A DNA stretch of 64,000 nt from an uncultured Clostridia bacterium (GCA_947627205.1 CANQVE010000002.1:124001-188000); one strand, 5' to 3'. Counted from the first letter of the stretch, positions 41,193 to 52,100 are shown. Notes: generated by a model from the letters alone, not told the origin. Numbers and translations are program-made.

Positions 41193-44100
41193 TTATTTCC
41201 TCTTTTTCTTGCTGAATATAACTATCGCCGCGCCCGAAAGTACCGCCAGGACAGCTGCGCCGCCCGTAACGCCTGTTTCGGGAGAAGAATCGGTTTTGAG
41301 GGAATCCTCCATTACAACTACCGTAACTTCTCCGTTTCCTTTTACTTCAAAGGTGATAGGAAGCGCTGTTTCATAGCCGTCGGGAGCATTCAACTCGATA
41401 AGCGTATACTTCTCGCCTGCCGTAAGCCCTGTTATTCTGTAAGAGCTGTCCGAAGATATCCATCTTTCAACGATAACGCCGTTTTTGTTCTTCAGGATAA
41501 GATGAGCGCCTGCAAGTGCATTGCCGTTTTCGTCGACCTTTGTGATTTCCGTTACCGTCAGCGCATTTTCAAAAGCAAATTCGGTGAGAGAACCGTCTGC
41601 GTTGACCGTGAACTTCTGCGGTTCGGAAATCGCATAGCCGTCGGGAGCTTTCGTTTCGGTTATCGTGTAAGTTTCGCCCGCGACAAGACCTGTGATTTGG
41701 TGAGGTTCTGTTTTCGACTCCCACTCGTCAACCTTAGTGCCGTTCTTGTCTGTTACAATAAGATGAGCGCCTGCAATGGGCTGATTATTTTCGTCAACCT
41801 TGGTTATTTCCGTTACCGTCAGTTCATTACCAAAGGTAACAACTGTAACCTTGTCGCTCTCGACCTTAAACGTTTTCGGTTCGGAAATCGCATAGCCGTC
41901 GGGAGCTTTCGTTTCGGTTATCGTATAAGTTTTGCCCGCTACAAGACCTGTGATTTGGTGAGGTTCTGTTTTCGACTCCCACTCGTCAACCTTAGTGCCT
42001 TTCTCGTCTGTTACAACGAGATGTGCGCCTGCAAGTGCATCGCCGTTTTCATCGACCTTTGTGATCTCGGTTTCGGTCTTTGAGTCTGTCATTCTGACGA
42101 TGGTCGTTGCCTTTACGGTGAACTGAATTTCCTTTGCTACGGTATAGCCGTCGGGAGCAGAAAGCTCAATTAAAGTATAGGTTTTTCCTGCCGTCAGCTT
42201 TTCAATGACCTTTACTTCGTTTCCTGTAACCCAATCAGCTACGGTATCGCCGTTTTCGTCTTTCAGAATAAGGTGAGCGTTCGGAACGAAATTTCCGTCC
42301 TTATCTGTCTTGCTTATCTCGGTAACAGTAACGGTATCTGTCATTTTAAGTTCAAGGACAGTGCCGTCGCCTTTTACGGTAAACTCAATGGTTTCTGCCG
42401 TGTTATAGCCGTCAGGAGCAGTTTTTTCGGAGAGATAATATGTTTCTCCCGCAATAAGACCTGTAATGGTATGAGCGCCTGTTGCCGTTGTCCATGCGTC
42501 AACGGGCTTTCCGTTCTTGTCTGTTACAACAAGTTCAGCGCCCAAAAGAGGATCGCCGTTTTCGTCAACTTTGGTTATCTCGGTTACAGTTGCAGTGTTT
42601 GTAATATTAACTGTAATTGTATTGCTTTCAGCGTCTTCGGAACGTACATATTCTGACGTATATCCGTCGGGAACAATTTCCTTAACGTCATACTTGACAG
42701 CAACAGGCTTTACAACTCCGTCTGCCTTTGTATAAGTGTACTTATCAAGATCATCAAATTTATATGTCCACTTATCACCCGATTTTGTCCATACGGGAAC
42801 AGCGCCCTTTACTTCCGCGCCGTTCGCTTTAAGTATAATCGTTATGTCATCAGGTCTGATATCCTCGCTGTCGTTAACCCAGAACTTTGTTCCCTGAACA
42901 GTAACTTTCTCGGGAGCGAAAGTGTTGGTTATGTTTATCTTGCCGTCGGGAGCAACAGTTGTTTCCGATTTATAGAAAGGAACTTTAACTTCTTCGAGAG
43001 TATAGGTTATTTCATTTCCTGCCTTATCACTTTCGGGAAGCCCGCTTACGGTAAATGTCCACTTGTCGCCGTCTTTTGTCCATTCGGTTTTATAAGTGCC
43101 TTTATAGGGTGTTCCGTTTGCAAAAAGCACAAGCGTTATGTCATCAGGTCTGACATCATAACCGCTATCGCCTGCCCAGGTCTTTGTGCCCGAAATACTT
43201 ACCGCTTTTATATTGAGGAATTTCAGAACATTAGAAGCTACATTTCCCTCGTATTCGGGAATTTCAGCGTTTCCGAGAACCGCAGTTATTTTTTCTGCAA
43301 GCGCCTTTGTATCTGCATCGGGAGTTGCAACTTCTCTCGGATCTTCAACATTGCTGTCGCCTTTGAGCTTGAAATAAGTTCCTATATCATCAACTGCAAA
43401 TCCCTCGGGAGCGGAAACTTCTTTGAGCCAATAAATTCTGTCAAGAGGAAGATCGTTTATTACTACACTGCCCGACTCGGGAATTACAACAGGTTCTGCG
43501 AGCATAGCATCTTCGGTTACATCTCCGAAGTTGTTATAAACGCTGTAGAGCATAAATTCCGCGCCCGCAAGGCTGTGTTCAACGCCGTTTTCAACAAAAT
43601 ACTTGCTGATAGTGACAGAGCCTGTTTCGTTTATGACGTATGCCTGAACTTTGCCGTTAAAAGAAGCGGTTTTTACTTCGGCGGATGCGTTATCCTGGTT
43701 AAGACCGTCTATTGTAAATTTGTTGTTTGTTTCTTTGAGCCAATTCGGATTTACACCCGGATCTACATCAATGACAGTATCATAAACTATCTTTACATAG
43801 GCTTCATCGGGAATATTGAAAACAACGGTATTCCCATCTGAGGGATCGTATGAGAACGAATATTCCGCTCCTTTCAGAGCTTCTTCAGTATTTCCGTCAA
43901 TAAACTGAACGGTTTCGGGAAGAAGAATTAAATGCTCGTTCATCACATCTTTTACAGTAAGCGTTTTTGAATCTTTGATAAGTTCAAGAGCAAGCGGGTT
44001 TATTTCAAGAGTATACCGCGCTTTCATTCTCATGTCCGTGACGTAGTTTTCAGGATCAAATTCTTCATCAACTATAACGCCCGACTTTTTGGCTAACTGC

Positions 44101-46988
44101 GGGAATTTTTTAGCGACAGAAACCGTATTAGATTCTTTAGTTGTGACGTCATAAGTAACTGTCGCGCTGTTTTTGAATGTATAAGAAGAAACGTCGGCAT
44201 GTTCGGAAATAAAGTCTTTTTCAATATCCGAACTGAAGAAGAACGCAATTCTTTTTGCCGACAGTTCTTTTGCCTTTGCTTCAAAATCTGCGGGAGTGGT
44301 AAATTTTATTGTGATCTTTCTTTCGGTTTCATCATAAGCTACCGTATAGCAAGAACTGTCCAGCTCACATTTTTCAAGAGTTTTGGAGGTGGATAAACTG
44401 CTTGATGAAGATGAATAGCCGGATCCGTCCCAATAAACAGCGATCAGCGAGTCTTTATTGAACTTCAAGCCCTCGGGGAGCTTATCTTCAAACGTCAGAA
44501 CATCTGCTTTGCCGTCTCTGTTTGAAGAAATATTGTCAACGGTAATGCTGAACCACCATCCGATAGACATATCATCAGCAAGAGTCTTTTTCTCGCCGCC
44601 GAAACTAACCGACGTTATGCTGTTCTTTGAAAAGTTGCTGAGATTGGGCTTGTCATCGCCTTTTTCGGGAGCCTTATATTGGAGAGTGAAGTTGTCGTTA
44701 TACGGCGGCTCGTCATTTACCTGGAGTGTAGAAGTATTATAAATATTCCTCATCGCTTCTACAAACATATCGGGAATGCTGTATGTACCGTCGCCGTTGT
44801 CTTTGAGCTTTATCTTGGAGTAGTATCTGATAACGCCGTCTAAGTTTCCGTCCAAAATAGCGGAATTAAAAATGAAGCTACTAAAATCAGAGCATGAATT
44901 TGTATCAACAGACCATCTATATCTATCTACATTCAACGATCCTGATGTTATCAAACCGCATTGAGATAAAGATGTTCCGTTCTTATAGAATAATTGCAAA
45001 GCAAAATCATTCGTGTCAAAATAATGCGTAGCAGGATCTGTAAAGCCTGAAACACCCGGATAATATTCGTTATTATAGTATTGATATTGACCGTTTACAT
45101 ATTTTCCGTTTGCAGCAGAAACAAAGCCAAGAATATCTGAAAGAGTAACTTTTCCGCCGCTATTATATAATTTCTTCAAATCGTTGGCTTTTAATGTAAT
45201 TTCCCAAGGAATATCAAGAGTAGACGGATCATGATCTACATCAGGGAAAATATCGCTAAGATTATTAGAAGCACTAGAAGTAAGTCCATACTTATAAGTA
45301 TACCAATTTTTATCAGGACCTTTTGGTTCATAGCCATGAGATTCATAATTACCGGAATTAATACCGAGATTCTTATCCAAAACGTCTATTCCCGGGATTT
45401 CAGAAAAAATATTTGTATAACTAACGGGATAATCTTTTACTCTAACATCCACTTTGTTTACGATAGGACCATTGTTCTGGATACCGTTCTTATTTATATC
45501 ATCATCAAGAATAATAATTCTATACTTAAATCCACGGGAACCATCATTATTTTTATAAAATCCATTATAACAAGCATGATTCAGTTCAGATTCATTCCAA
45601 GTAACTTTTTCCAGATTTCCATCGTTTTGATAAAGGAGATAACTCAAATATGAACCGCCATTATATCCGTTTATACGACTTCCATTAATATAATATTTTC
45701 CATAATAACCATCGTAAAAAGGCAACCATGTTTCATCGCGATTAAGCCTGTTTAAAAATTGATCTTTAAATGTTTTAAGTATTGCTTTAAATTCATTATC
45801 ATCTAAATAATAAAATCCGGTATTTATTCCAATATCGTATTCAAGAACTCTGCAATACTTTACTTTGCCGTTGCTCGTATCTGTAACAGGGACAGTATCA
45901 ATAAACGAACCGTTATAAGGATAAGACCATAAACTTGCAGATTTTGTAACTGACGGTTTATTTGTACTGATCGAAGTACGGGCTTCCTTTTGAGCAGGGT
46001 TCCCATCTGTATCTATATAATCTGCATAAACAGTATTTACAATACTCTTGTTTGCATTAACATACTCTTGCATTAGATCCTCTTCAGAGATCTGAGCAGT
46101 ATACTGTATATTATAAGTGGTAGAAGTATTCTTTCCTGCACCTGCGACCTGTGAAAGAACAATTTTTCCCTCGGGAGACATCTCATACGAAGCAGGCTTT
46201 CCTCCGCTGGTGACAGAGAGGGTACCCTCTTTTACAGAAAAATATTCGGGAAGAATGTCCGTAACAGTAACAGAATCAATAAAGCCTTTAATTGTAACTG
46301 AAATAGAATAAATTGCAGTAAAGTTACCTAAACCATCGTCGGCTAAAGCGTTTGATTTATTCTTAGAGATGCTGACGCTTCCGTTAGAGACATTGTTGTC
46401 ATAGATAACATCAACGCTCTTTTCTCCGTATCCTAGCTTCTGTTTGGAACCGTTTTTGACAGTGCCGTCCTTGTCAAGCTCAATTACGCCGTCAATAATA
46501 AGACCGCCGCTTATGTTGGACTTGTCCTTGACTTTATCTTTGTCGAGGGCAGCTTGGAAATATGTCTTTCTGTCAACGCCCGATGTATCGTCTGAAAAGA
46601 CCTTGTATGTACCTATAGCGTCGCCCTCATAATAGAGAGTTCCCTCGGCAGGCACAGTAAAATTTATACCGTGAGTATTTATCTCGGTCTGTAAATTATA
46701 ATTATCGAGATTGTTCGGTATAAGCCATTTCAGATAAAATTTTACATTATCGCCGTCTTTAACATAAAGAGTATCTTCTGTTTTGCTTACGTCGACAAAA
46801 TCAATGTTTTTATCACTTGGTTTATACCAAAGATGATAATCCACGATTTCCATTTCGACAAAATCTTCCGCTTCTTCTGCGCTTGCTCTGAAGTTCAGCG
46901 AGAACGCCGAGAACACAGAGATCAAAAGCGCGAAAGCTGTCAATACGGATATCGCCTTATCACGGAATTGCCTGACAGCAGTTTTCAT
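41193..46988 (-). CDS. Giant Cna_B/SpaA-type cell-wall adhesin
   Basis: A 1931-residue surface protein. Signal peptide (about 1-38, ending FRASA), a long N-terminal adhesin region, a SpaA-like domain near 1115 (GSVTISKYF...LAGAEFMLY), two Cna_B domains (about 1263-1355 and 1360-1463; GTKTWAGDSGYDVRPDDITL), then five repeats of about 86 residues beginning TEITKVDENG, and a sorting signal SPETG-hydrophobic-KKKRK. Such SpaA/Cna_B domains form isopeptide bonds and build pilus-like fibres or stalks. I chose ATG 46988 with GAGGTGGAG upstream over the GTG/ATG at 47006. No pilin-specific sortase gene is in the window. Confidence 0.88.
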   Translation of the reverse strand: MKTAVRQFRDKAISVLTAFALLISVFSAFSLNFRASAEEAEDFVEMEIVDYHLWYKPSDKNIDFVDVSKTEDTLYVKDGDNVKFYLKWLIPNNLDNYNLQTEINTHGINFTVPAEGTLYYEGDAIGTYKVFSDDTSGVDRKTYFQAALDKDKVKDKSNISGGLIIDGVIELDKDGTVKNGSKQKLGYGEKSVDVIYDNNVSNGSVSISKNKSNALADDGLGNFTAIYSISVTIKGFIDSVTVTDILPEYFSVKEGTLSVTSGGKPASYEMSPEGKIVLSQVAGAGKNTSTTYNIQYTAQISEEDLMQEYVNANKSIVNTVYADYIDTDGNPAQKEARTSISTNKPSVTKSASLWSYPYNGSFIDTVPVTDTSNGKVKYCRVLEYDIGINTGFYYLDDNEFKAILKTFKDQFLNRLNRDETWLPFYDGYYGKYYINGSRINGYNGGSYLSYLLYQNDGNLEKVTWNESELNHACYNGFYKNNDGSRGFKYRIIILDDDINKNGIQNNGPIVNKVDVRVKDYPVSYTNIFSEIPGIDVLDKNLGINSGNYESHGYEPKGPDKNWYTYKYGLTSSASNNLSDIFPDVDHDPSTLDIPWEITLKANDLKKLYNSGGKVTLSDILGFVSAANGKYVNGQYQYYNNEYYPGVSGFTDPATHYFDTNDFALQLFYKNGTSLSQCGLITSGSLNVDRYRWSVDTNSCSDFSSFIFNSAILDGNLDGVIRYYSKIKLKDNGDGTYSIPDMFVEAMRNIYNTSTLQVNDEPPYNDNFTLQYKAPEKGDDKPNLSNFSKNSITSVSFGGEKKTLADDMSIGWWFSITVDNISSNRDGKADVLTFEDKLPEGLKFNKDSLIAVYWDGSGYSSSSSSLSTSKTLEKCELDSSCYTVAYDETERKITIKFTTPADFEAKAKELSAKRIAFFFSSDIEKDFISEHADVSSYTFKNSATVTYDVTTKESNTVSVAKKFPQLAKKSGVIVDEEFDPENYVTDMRMKARYTLEINPLALELIKDSKTLTVKDVMNEHLILLPETVQFIDGNTEEALKGAEYSFSYDPSDGNTVVFNIPDEAYVKIVYDTVIDVDPGVNPNWLKETNNKFTIDGLNQDNASAEVKTASFNGKVQAYVINETGSVTISKYFVENGVEHSLAGAEFMLYSVYNNFGDVTEDAMLAEPVVIPESGSVVINDLPLDRIYWLKEVSAPEGFAVDDIGTYFKLKGDSNVEDPREVATPDADTKALAEKITAVLGNAEIPEYEGNVASNVLKFLNIKAVSISGTKTWAGDSGYDVRPDDITLVLFANGTPYKGTYKTEWTKDGDKWTFTVSGLPESDKAGNEITYTLEEVKVPFYKSETTVAPDGKINITNTFAPEKVTVQGTKFWVNDSEDIRPDDITIILKANGAEVKGAVPVWTKSGDKWTYKFDDLDKYTYTKADGVVKPVAVKYDVKEIVPDGYTSEYVRSEDAESNTITVNITNTATVTEITKVDENGDPLLGAELVVTDKNGKPVDAWTTATGAHTITGLIAGETYYLSEKTAPDGYNTAETIEFTVKGDGTVLELKMTDTVTVTEISKTDKDGNFVPNAHLILKDENGDTVADWVTGNEVKVIEKLTAGKTYTLIELSAPDGYTVAKEIQFTVKATTIVRMTDSKTETEITKVDENGDALAGAHLVVTDEKGTKVDEWESKTEPHQITGLVAGKTYTITETKAPDGYAISEPKTFKVESDKVTVVTFGNELTVTEITKVDENNQPIAGAHLIVTDKNGTKVDEWESKTEPHQITGLVAGETYTITETKAPDGYAISEPQKFTVNADGSLTEFAFENALTVTEITKVDENGNALAGAHLILKNKNGVIVERWISSDSSYRITGLTAGEKYTLIELNAPDGYETALPITFEVKGNGEVTVVVMEDSLKTDSSPETGVTGGAAVLAVLSGAAIVIFSKKKRK

Positions 46989-47060
46989 AACCACTCCACC
47001 TCTCATAAATCAAAAAATCGGACAGTCCTTTTTATCCGCAAGGACAATAACCCTTATAAC

Positions 47061-47090
47061 ATTATAACTCTTTTATATACGGTTTGTCAA
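47061..47090 (-). promoter_or_regulatory. Adhesin promoter
   Basis: Minus-strand TTGACA (47090-47085), 18-nt spacer, TATAAT (47066-47061). Confidence 0.78.
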
Positions 47091-47182
47091 TATGATATTT
47101 TTAAAATATGTGTCGGACCTCAGCATTTGAATATTTTCAACGGAATGGAAAATAAATGTACATTCACTGAGATAATATGCTA

Positions 47183-47473
47183 TTACAAAATTAGTGTACT
47201 TTCCTGATCAAATCCTTTGTCTGTTCCAATAATTTCAACTCGATGCTCCCAATTTTTACCAAGATTATAAAACCTCACCGAATCAGCTTTTATATCTATT
47301 ACTTTAGAAATTCTATTCTTTACATCTGCCAATTGTGCGGGATCTATCAGCATTTCAAACACCGAGTTTTGTACCCTTACTCCGAATTTTTCACATATTC
47401 TCGCAACTTTTCGCAGGCGTTTTGCACCCTTTTCATTTGAAAAATCAACGTCATACGTCACTAACATCATCAT
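47183..47473 (-). CDS. cas2: CRISPR-associated endonuclease Cas2 (subtype I-C)
   Basis: A 96-residue Cas2, which joins Cas1 in the spacer-integration complex. It starts MMMLVTYDVDFSNEKGAKRLRK and has the fold's RVQNSVFEML strand. The track ORF starts upstream in cas1; of three adjacent ATGs I chose 47473, which has GGAGG 7 nt upstream. The SD lies at the end of cas1, so cas1-cas2 are coupled. Last gene of the cas4-cas1-cas2 adaptation cluster. Confidence 0.93.
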   Translation of the reverse strand: MMMLVTYDVDFSNEKGAKRLRKVARICEKFGVRVQNSVFEMLIDPAQLADVKNRISKVIDIKADSVRFYNLGKNWEHRVEIIGTDKGFDQESTLIL

Positions 47474-47477
47474 AATA

Positions 47478-48500
47478 TCACCTCCAGAAAAACGGCGGGT
47501 AAACGTCAAGGTCACCGCGCAAATGCCTGGCTAAGAGCATTGCCTGGCAATATGGAATAAGACCTATCGGAACTTTTTCTTTCAAAAACGGATGAGTTAT
47601 TTCTTCCTTTTTTCTTGCTTGCCATTTGTCGATTACTGTTTTGTAGGCTTTGTCGGTGAGTTTAATTTCTCCGTTTTTATTGCTGAAATCATCAGAGTTT
47701 ATCTGTTTTAAGTTTACAAGTGAAATTACAAATCTGTCACAAAGCGGCGCCCTTAATTCCTCCATGATGTCCAAAGCCAAAGAAGGTCTTCCGGGACGCA
47801 GCGTATGCAAATATCCGGCTGCAGTGTCAAGCCCTACTGATTCCAAAGCCGACTGCATGTCATTTTTCATCAGCATATAAGCAAACGACAAAAGAGCGTT
47901 TATTTTATTTTCGGGCGGACGGCGACTTCTTTTTTCAAACTGCATTTCGGGATCGTTGTTTTTCAGCATTTCATCAAACACACTAAAATAGTAATTTGCC
48001 GCCAAACCTTCAATTCCGCGCATTCCGTCAATATTATCGGTTTTAAGAAGTTTTTCATGATATTCTGCTAACATTTCCGCTGAACGTTGTAATTTTTCAG
48101 CCCGATCAGGAGAATTATCCCTTGCACTTTTAAGTAAAACAAATCGGCTGTTTGCTAACTTTCCGCTTAGAATATTACGAACGATCTCAACTGACTGTTC
48201 AGAGTTTATAATATCAAACTGTTTTTTACGAAGAAGTACATTTCCGCTTACTGCTCCATAAGTTCGACCGTAAAATTTTCCGTTGTCGGAATGAAACGAA
48301 ATTGAAATTCCTCTTTCCCCGCAAAATCCGATTAGCGGCGTTGAAACTGTCGTATTTTTTAGGAGAACTATTGATTCGATAGTGTGAGCAGGTATGTGAG
48401 CCTTGTCCTCACCGTTTATTTTCACAGCAATGTTTTCGTTTTTACAATAAACATAACTATCCTCCGAAAGTATATAAAGCACATTTCCGAGTTTCTTCAT
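47478..48500 (-). CDS. cas1: CRISPR-associated integrase Cas1 (subtype I-C)
   Basis: A 340-residue Cas1 nuclease-integrase. N-terminal beta region starting LGNVLYILSEDSYVYCKNE, catalytic Glu in MRGIEGLAANYYFSVF, His in LHTLRPGRPSLALDIMEELR; typical of type I-C. ATG with TAAGGAGG inside the end of cas4. Acts with Cas2 and Cas4 in spacer capture. Confidence 0.95.
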   Translation of the reverse strand: MKKLGNVLYILSEDSYVYCKNENIAVKINGEDKAHIPAHTIESIVLLKNTTVSTPLIGFCGERGISISFHSDNGKFYGRTYGAVSGNVLLRKKQFDIINSEQSVEIVRNILSGKLANSRFVLLKSARDNSPDRAEKLQRSAEMLAEYHEKLLKTDNIDGMRGIEGLAANYYFSVFDEMLKNNDPEMQFEKRSRRPPENKINALLSFAYMLMKNDMQSALESVGLDTAAGYLHTLRPGRPSLALDIMEELRAPLCDRFVISLVNLKQINSDDFSNKNGEIKLTDKAYKTVIDKWQARKKEEITHPFLKEKVPIGLIPYCQAMLLARHLRGDLDVYPPFFWR

Positions 48501-48501
48501 T

Positions 48502-49158
48502 TTATTCCTCCTTAAATGAATTATGTATCATCGTTATATATTTTTTCGCCGATTTTTCTGTGTTTGGCATGCATAGATCATTAAGGGAACATTTTTTGCA
48601 TTTTGGAGAACATTCAGCCTGTGGAACGGTTTGTGAATTTAATAAATTCAAAAGTTGTACTGCCGTTTCAAAGACTGCTTTTCTTTTGTCCTCGTCAAAA
48701 ATCACTTCATGCCGTCTGTGCGAGGTAATATAAAATACAGCTCCTTTATCTATATGACAATTATACATTTCTTCTATACACATTGTCTGTGCGCATAATT
48801 GAAGTTCATATTCTGTTTCATTACGCAAAACGCCGTGTTTATATTCAATCGGATAAGGAATATATTTTTTGTTATCCAAAAACGGGATAACAAAGCCGTT
48901 TATATCTTCATTCATTTCAACTGCGTCGCACTTGCCGAACAAATGCATTTTCTCGGATAAAACAGGCATATCTGTTATGACAATGCAATTTGATGTATGC
49001 TCTGCAGCGGGAGTGTGAACATGCTCGTGTTCACCTCTGCCCATAGCCGTATACGAATTTTCGTTCCATAATTGTTCGATCATTATAAGAGCTGCTCGTC
49101 TTTTGCAATAATTATATTGCGAAATATATGACAAAGGAATTGTTATATTGTCTTCCAT
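48502..49158 (-). CDS. cas4: CRISPR-associated exonuclease Cas4
   Basis: A 218-residue RecB-type nuclease with an Fe-S cluster: first Cys in SQYNYCKRRAAL, nuclease motif PIEYKHG...ELQLCAQTMC and the three-Cys block CSPKCKKCSLNDLC. In type I-C Cas4 trims prespacers and selects the PAM. Its SD AAGGAG directly adjoins the last CRISPR repeat, and no promoter is visible in the neighbouring spacer, so transcription may come from the array. ATG 49158. Confidence 0.94.
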   Translation of the reverse strand: MEDNITIPLSYISQYNYCKRRAALIMIEQLWNENSYTAMGRGEHEHVHTPAAEHTSNCIVITDMPVLSEKMHLFGKCDAVEMNEDINGFVIPFLDNKKYIPYPIEYKHGVLRNETEYELQLCAQTMCIEEMYNCHIDKGAVFYITSHRRHEVIFDEDKRKAVFETAVQLLNLLNSQTVPQAECSPKCKKCSLNDLCMPNTEKSAKKYITMIHNSFKEE

Positions 49159-49168
49159 AAAATTCTCC

Positions 49169-52100
49169 TTTTCAAGTTTTACCCCGCGTGGGGGTATCGC
49201 AAATTCTTTTTTGGCTTCATCTACTTCTTTAGTGTTTCAAGTCATACCCCAGCGTGGGTGTATCCGTTGAGAGCTATGCGGAATTCATACCCGAAACGTT
49301 TCAAGTCATACCCCCGCGTGGGGGGTATCAGGTAAAACAGCTCGCTCAATCCGTTTTTGAGAGTTTCAAGTCATACCCCCGCGTGGGGGGTATCATCCGC
49401 AGTCGGCTCTAAATCCTCTGGAGCAGGTGTTTCAAGTCATACCCCCGCGTGGGGGTATCTCGTTCCCCTAGAAGAAATGACTTTGACGTTAATGTTTCAA
49501 GTCATACCCCCGCGTGGGGGGGTATCAGGCGGGCTGTTGAAGAAAATCGACGTCCCGCCTGTTTCAAGTCATACCCCCGCGTGGGGGGTATCCGGCGTGA
49601 GCTATTTTTGCGGTTCGGTGATGAGCGTTTCAAGTCATACCCCCGCGTGGGATCCGCCCAGCTCAAACCCGCCTGTTGTTTGCCCCTGGTTTCAAGTCAT
49701 ACCCCCGCGTGGGGGGTATCCATTTCCAAGCCCGTATTAAAAAATACATACTTGTTTCAAGTCATACCCCCGCGTGGGGGGTATCAGCCCCAACAATTAA
49801 AATCATTCCACTTTTTATGTTTCAAGTCATACCCCCGCGTGGGGGGTATCACTTCTTCTGTTTTGGTTGTTTTCAGCGAGCGTGTTTCAAGTCATACCCC
49901 CGCGTGGGGGGTATCCCCAAAGGTGCGTATATACAGAAAGTGCAGAAGTTTCAAGTCATACCCCCGCGTGGGGGGTATCCCCAAAGGTGCGTATATACAG
50001 AAAGTGCAGAAGTTTCAAGTCATACCCCCGCGTGGGGGGTATCGTATTTGAAGACGCTATTGTTGATGTGATAGGTTTCAAGTCATACCCCCGCGTGGGG
50101 GGTATCAACATTCACGGCATTGAAAAAGTTGTCGTTATTGTTTCAAGTCATACCCCCGCGTGGGGGTATCCAGTTACGGGCTAATCAGTATCAACAGCAA
50201 ATGCGTTTCAAGTCATACCCCCGCGTGGGGAGTATCCCAGAGAGGTCACTATTTGAGGGATAGCCCAAGTTTCAAGTCATACCCCCGCGTGGGGGGTATC
50301 TTTTATCGCATGACGAGTGTTTTCTTTGTGAGTGTTTCAAGTCATACCCCCGCGTGGGGGGTATCTTGACAATTATATCTCTGTATCGGAAAGCGAATTT
50401 GTTTCAAGTCATACCCCCGCGTGGGGGGGTATCAGAATAATTTTTGAAAGGAAAAAATATAAATGCTGTTTCAAGTCATACCCCCGCGTGGGGGGTATCA
50501 GAATAATTTTTGAAAGGAAAAAATATAAATGCTGTTTCAAGTCATACCCCCGCGTGGGGGGTATCCAAAGGGCGTGAAGTATTACACTGTAAGTGGTGCG
50601 GTTTCAAGTCATACCCCCGCGTGGGGGGTATCCTGCCCTTTTCTTATAGTACTGTTGCTTTGGTCGTTTCAAGTCATACCCCCGCGTGGGGGGTATCATT
50701 GATAGCCGCCGCCGCTATCGGCGACGCCATAGTTTCAAGTCATACCCCCGCGTGGGGGGTATCCCAAATTCCTCGTTCATAAAATCATCAAATACCGAGT
50801 TTCAAGTCATACCCCCGCGGGGGGGGTATCCCCATATGCACTAATGTAAGAAAAAATGGCGAAATATCGCGGTTTTTAGATGTTTAACCGTAATTTTTAA
50901 CTTAAAAATGTTTGAAAAATAATTAGATATTTACTAATTTAATCTTTTATGATAATGGAAAAAGTGAGTATTATAGCCATTTGCTAACAAAGTTAGTGCA
51001 TATGGGGGGTATCCCCAAGCTCGGAGATAACGCCGTTAAACACTACGTTTCAAGTCATACCCCCGCGGGGGGGTATCATAGGATTTGATTTGCTTATATT
51101 TCACCTTCCCTGTTTCAAGTCATACCCCCGCGGGGGGGGTATCAAATACCACGGAAAAGGTTATTTCCTGAACATGGTTTCAAGTCATACCCCCGCGTGG
51201 GGGGTATCATCCCCGGCAATAACTTTATTCTTTGCACTCATGTTTCAAGTCATACCCCCGCGTGGGGGGGTATCGGGAACTGTTCCTGTTGAGAGTATGG
51301 CAGAACAGTTTCAAGTCATACCCCCGCGTGGGGGGTATCCTATCGGCAGGACGGGGAGAAAGGGAAAGAACATGTTTCAAGTCATACCCCCGCGTGGGGG
51401 GTATCCAGTGCCTTGTACATCTCCTGCCTTGCGTTTTCCGTTTCAAGTCATACCCCCGCGTGGGGGGTATCGGAAATGCTTGTATCAATCGGGCGCGACC
51501 TTAAGTTTCAAGTCATACCCCCGCGTGGGGGGTATCGGAAATGCTTGTATCAATCGGGCGCGACCTTAAGTTTCAAGTCATACCCCCGCGTGGGGGGTAT
51601 CCGCAGAAGTAAGAAAGCAGAAGTGCTACGAAATGTTTCAAGTCATACCCCCGCGTGGGGGGTATCGCGAAAACATGCCGAAACGCTCACGGCTTGATGT
51701 TTCAAGTCATACCCCCGCGTGGGGGGTATCGGAAGCTTGCGCCGAAAGAGTGCGTATCATTGGTTTCAAGTCATACCCCCGCGTGGGGGGTATCCAGCAT
51801 TTTTGGCATATAAAATCGGTATCATAGTTTCAAGTCATACCCCCGCGTGGGGGTATCTGTTTCTTCGTCAAGTTCTCTCAGTTCCTTTTCGTTTCAAGTC
51901 ATACCCCCGCGTGGGGGGTATCAGCGATAACTTGTAGTTTACATTTACGTTTTTAGTTTCAAGTCATACCCCCGCGTGGGGGGTATCAGGCTACCTCTGC
52001 AAAAAGCGCGGTCTGGATTACGTTTCAAGTCATACCCCCGCGTGGGGGGTATCCGTTGTGGTTTTTCCCTCTTTCTGTCTTTATTAGTTTCAAGTCATAC

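Noticed and set aside
41041-41193. A second gene between DUF3793 and the adhesin
   Set aside because: Only a promoter, an operator-like dyad and the adhesin terminator are visible; no ORF with a ribosome binding site.
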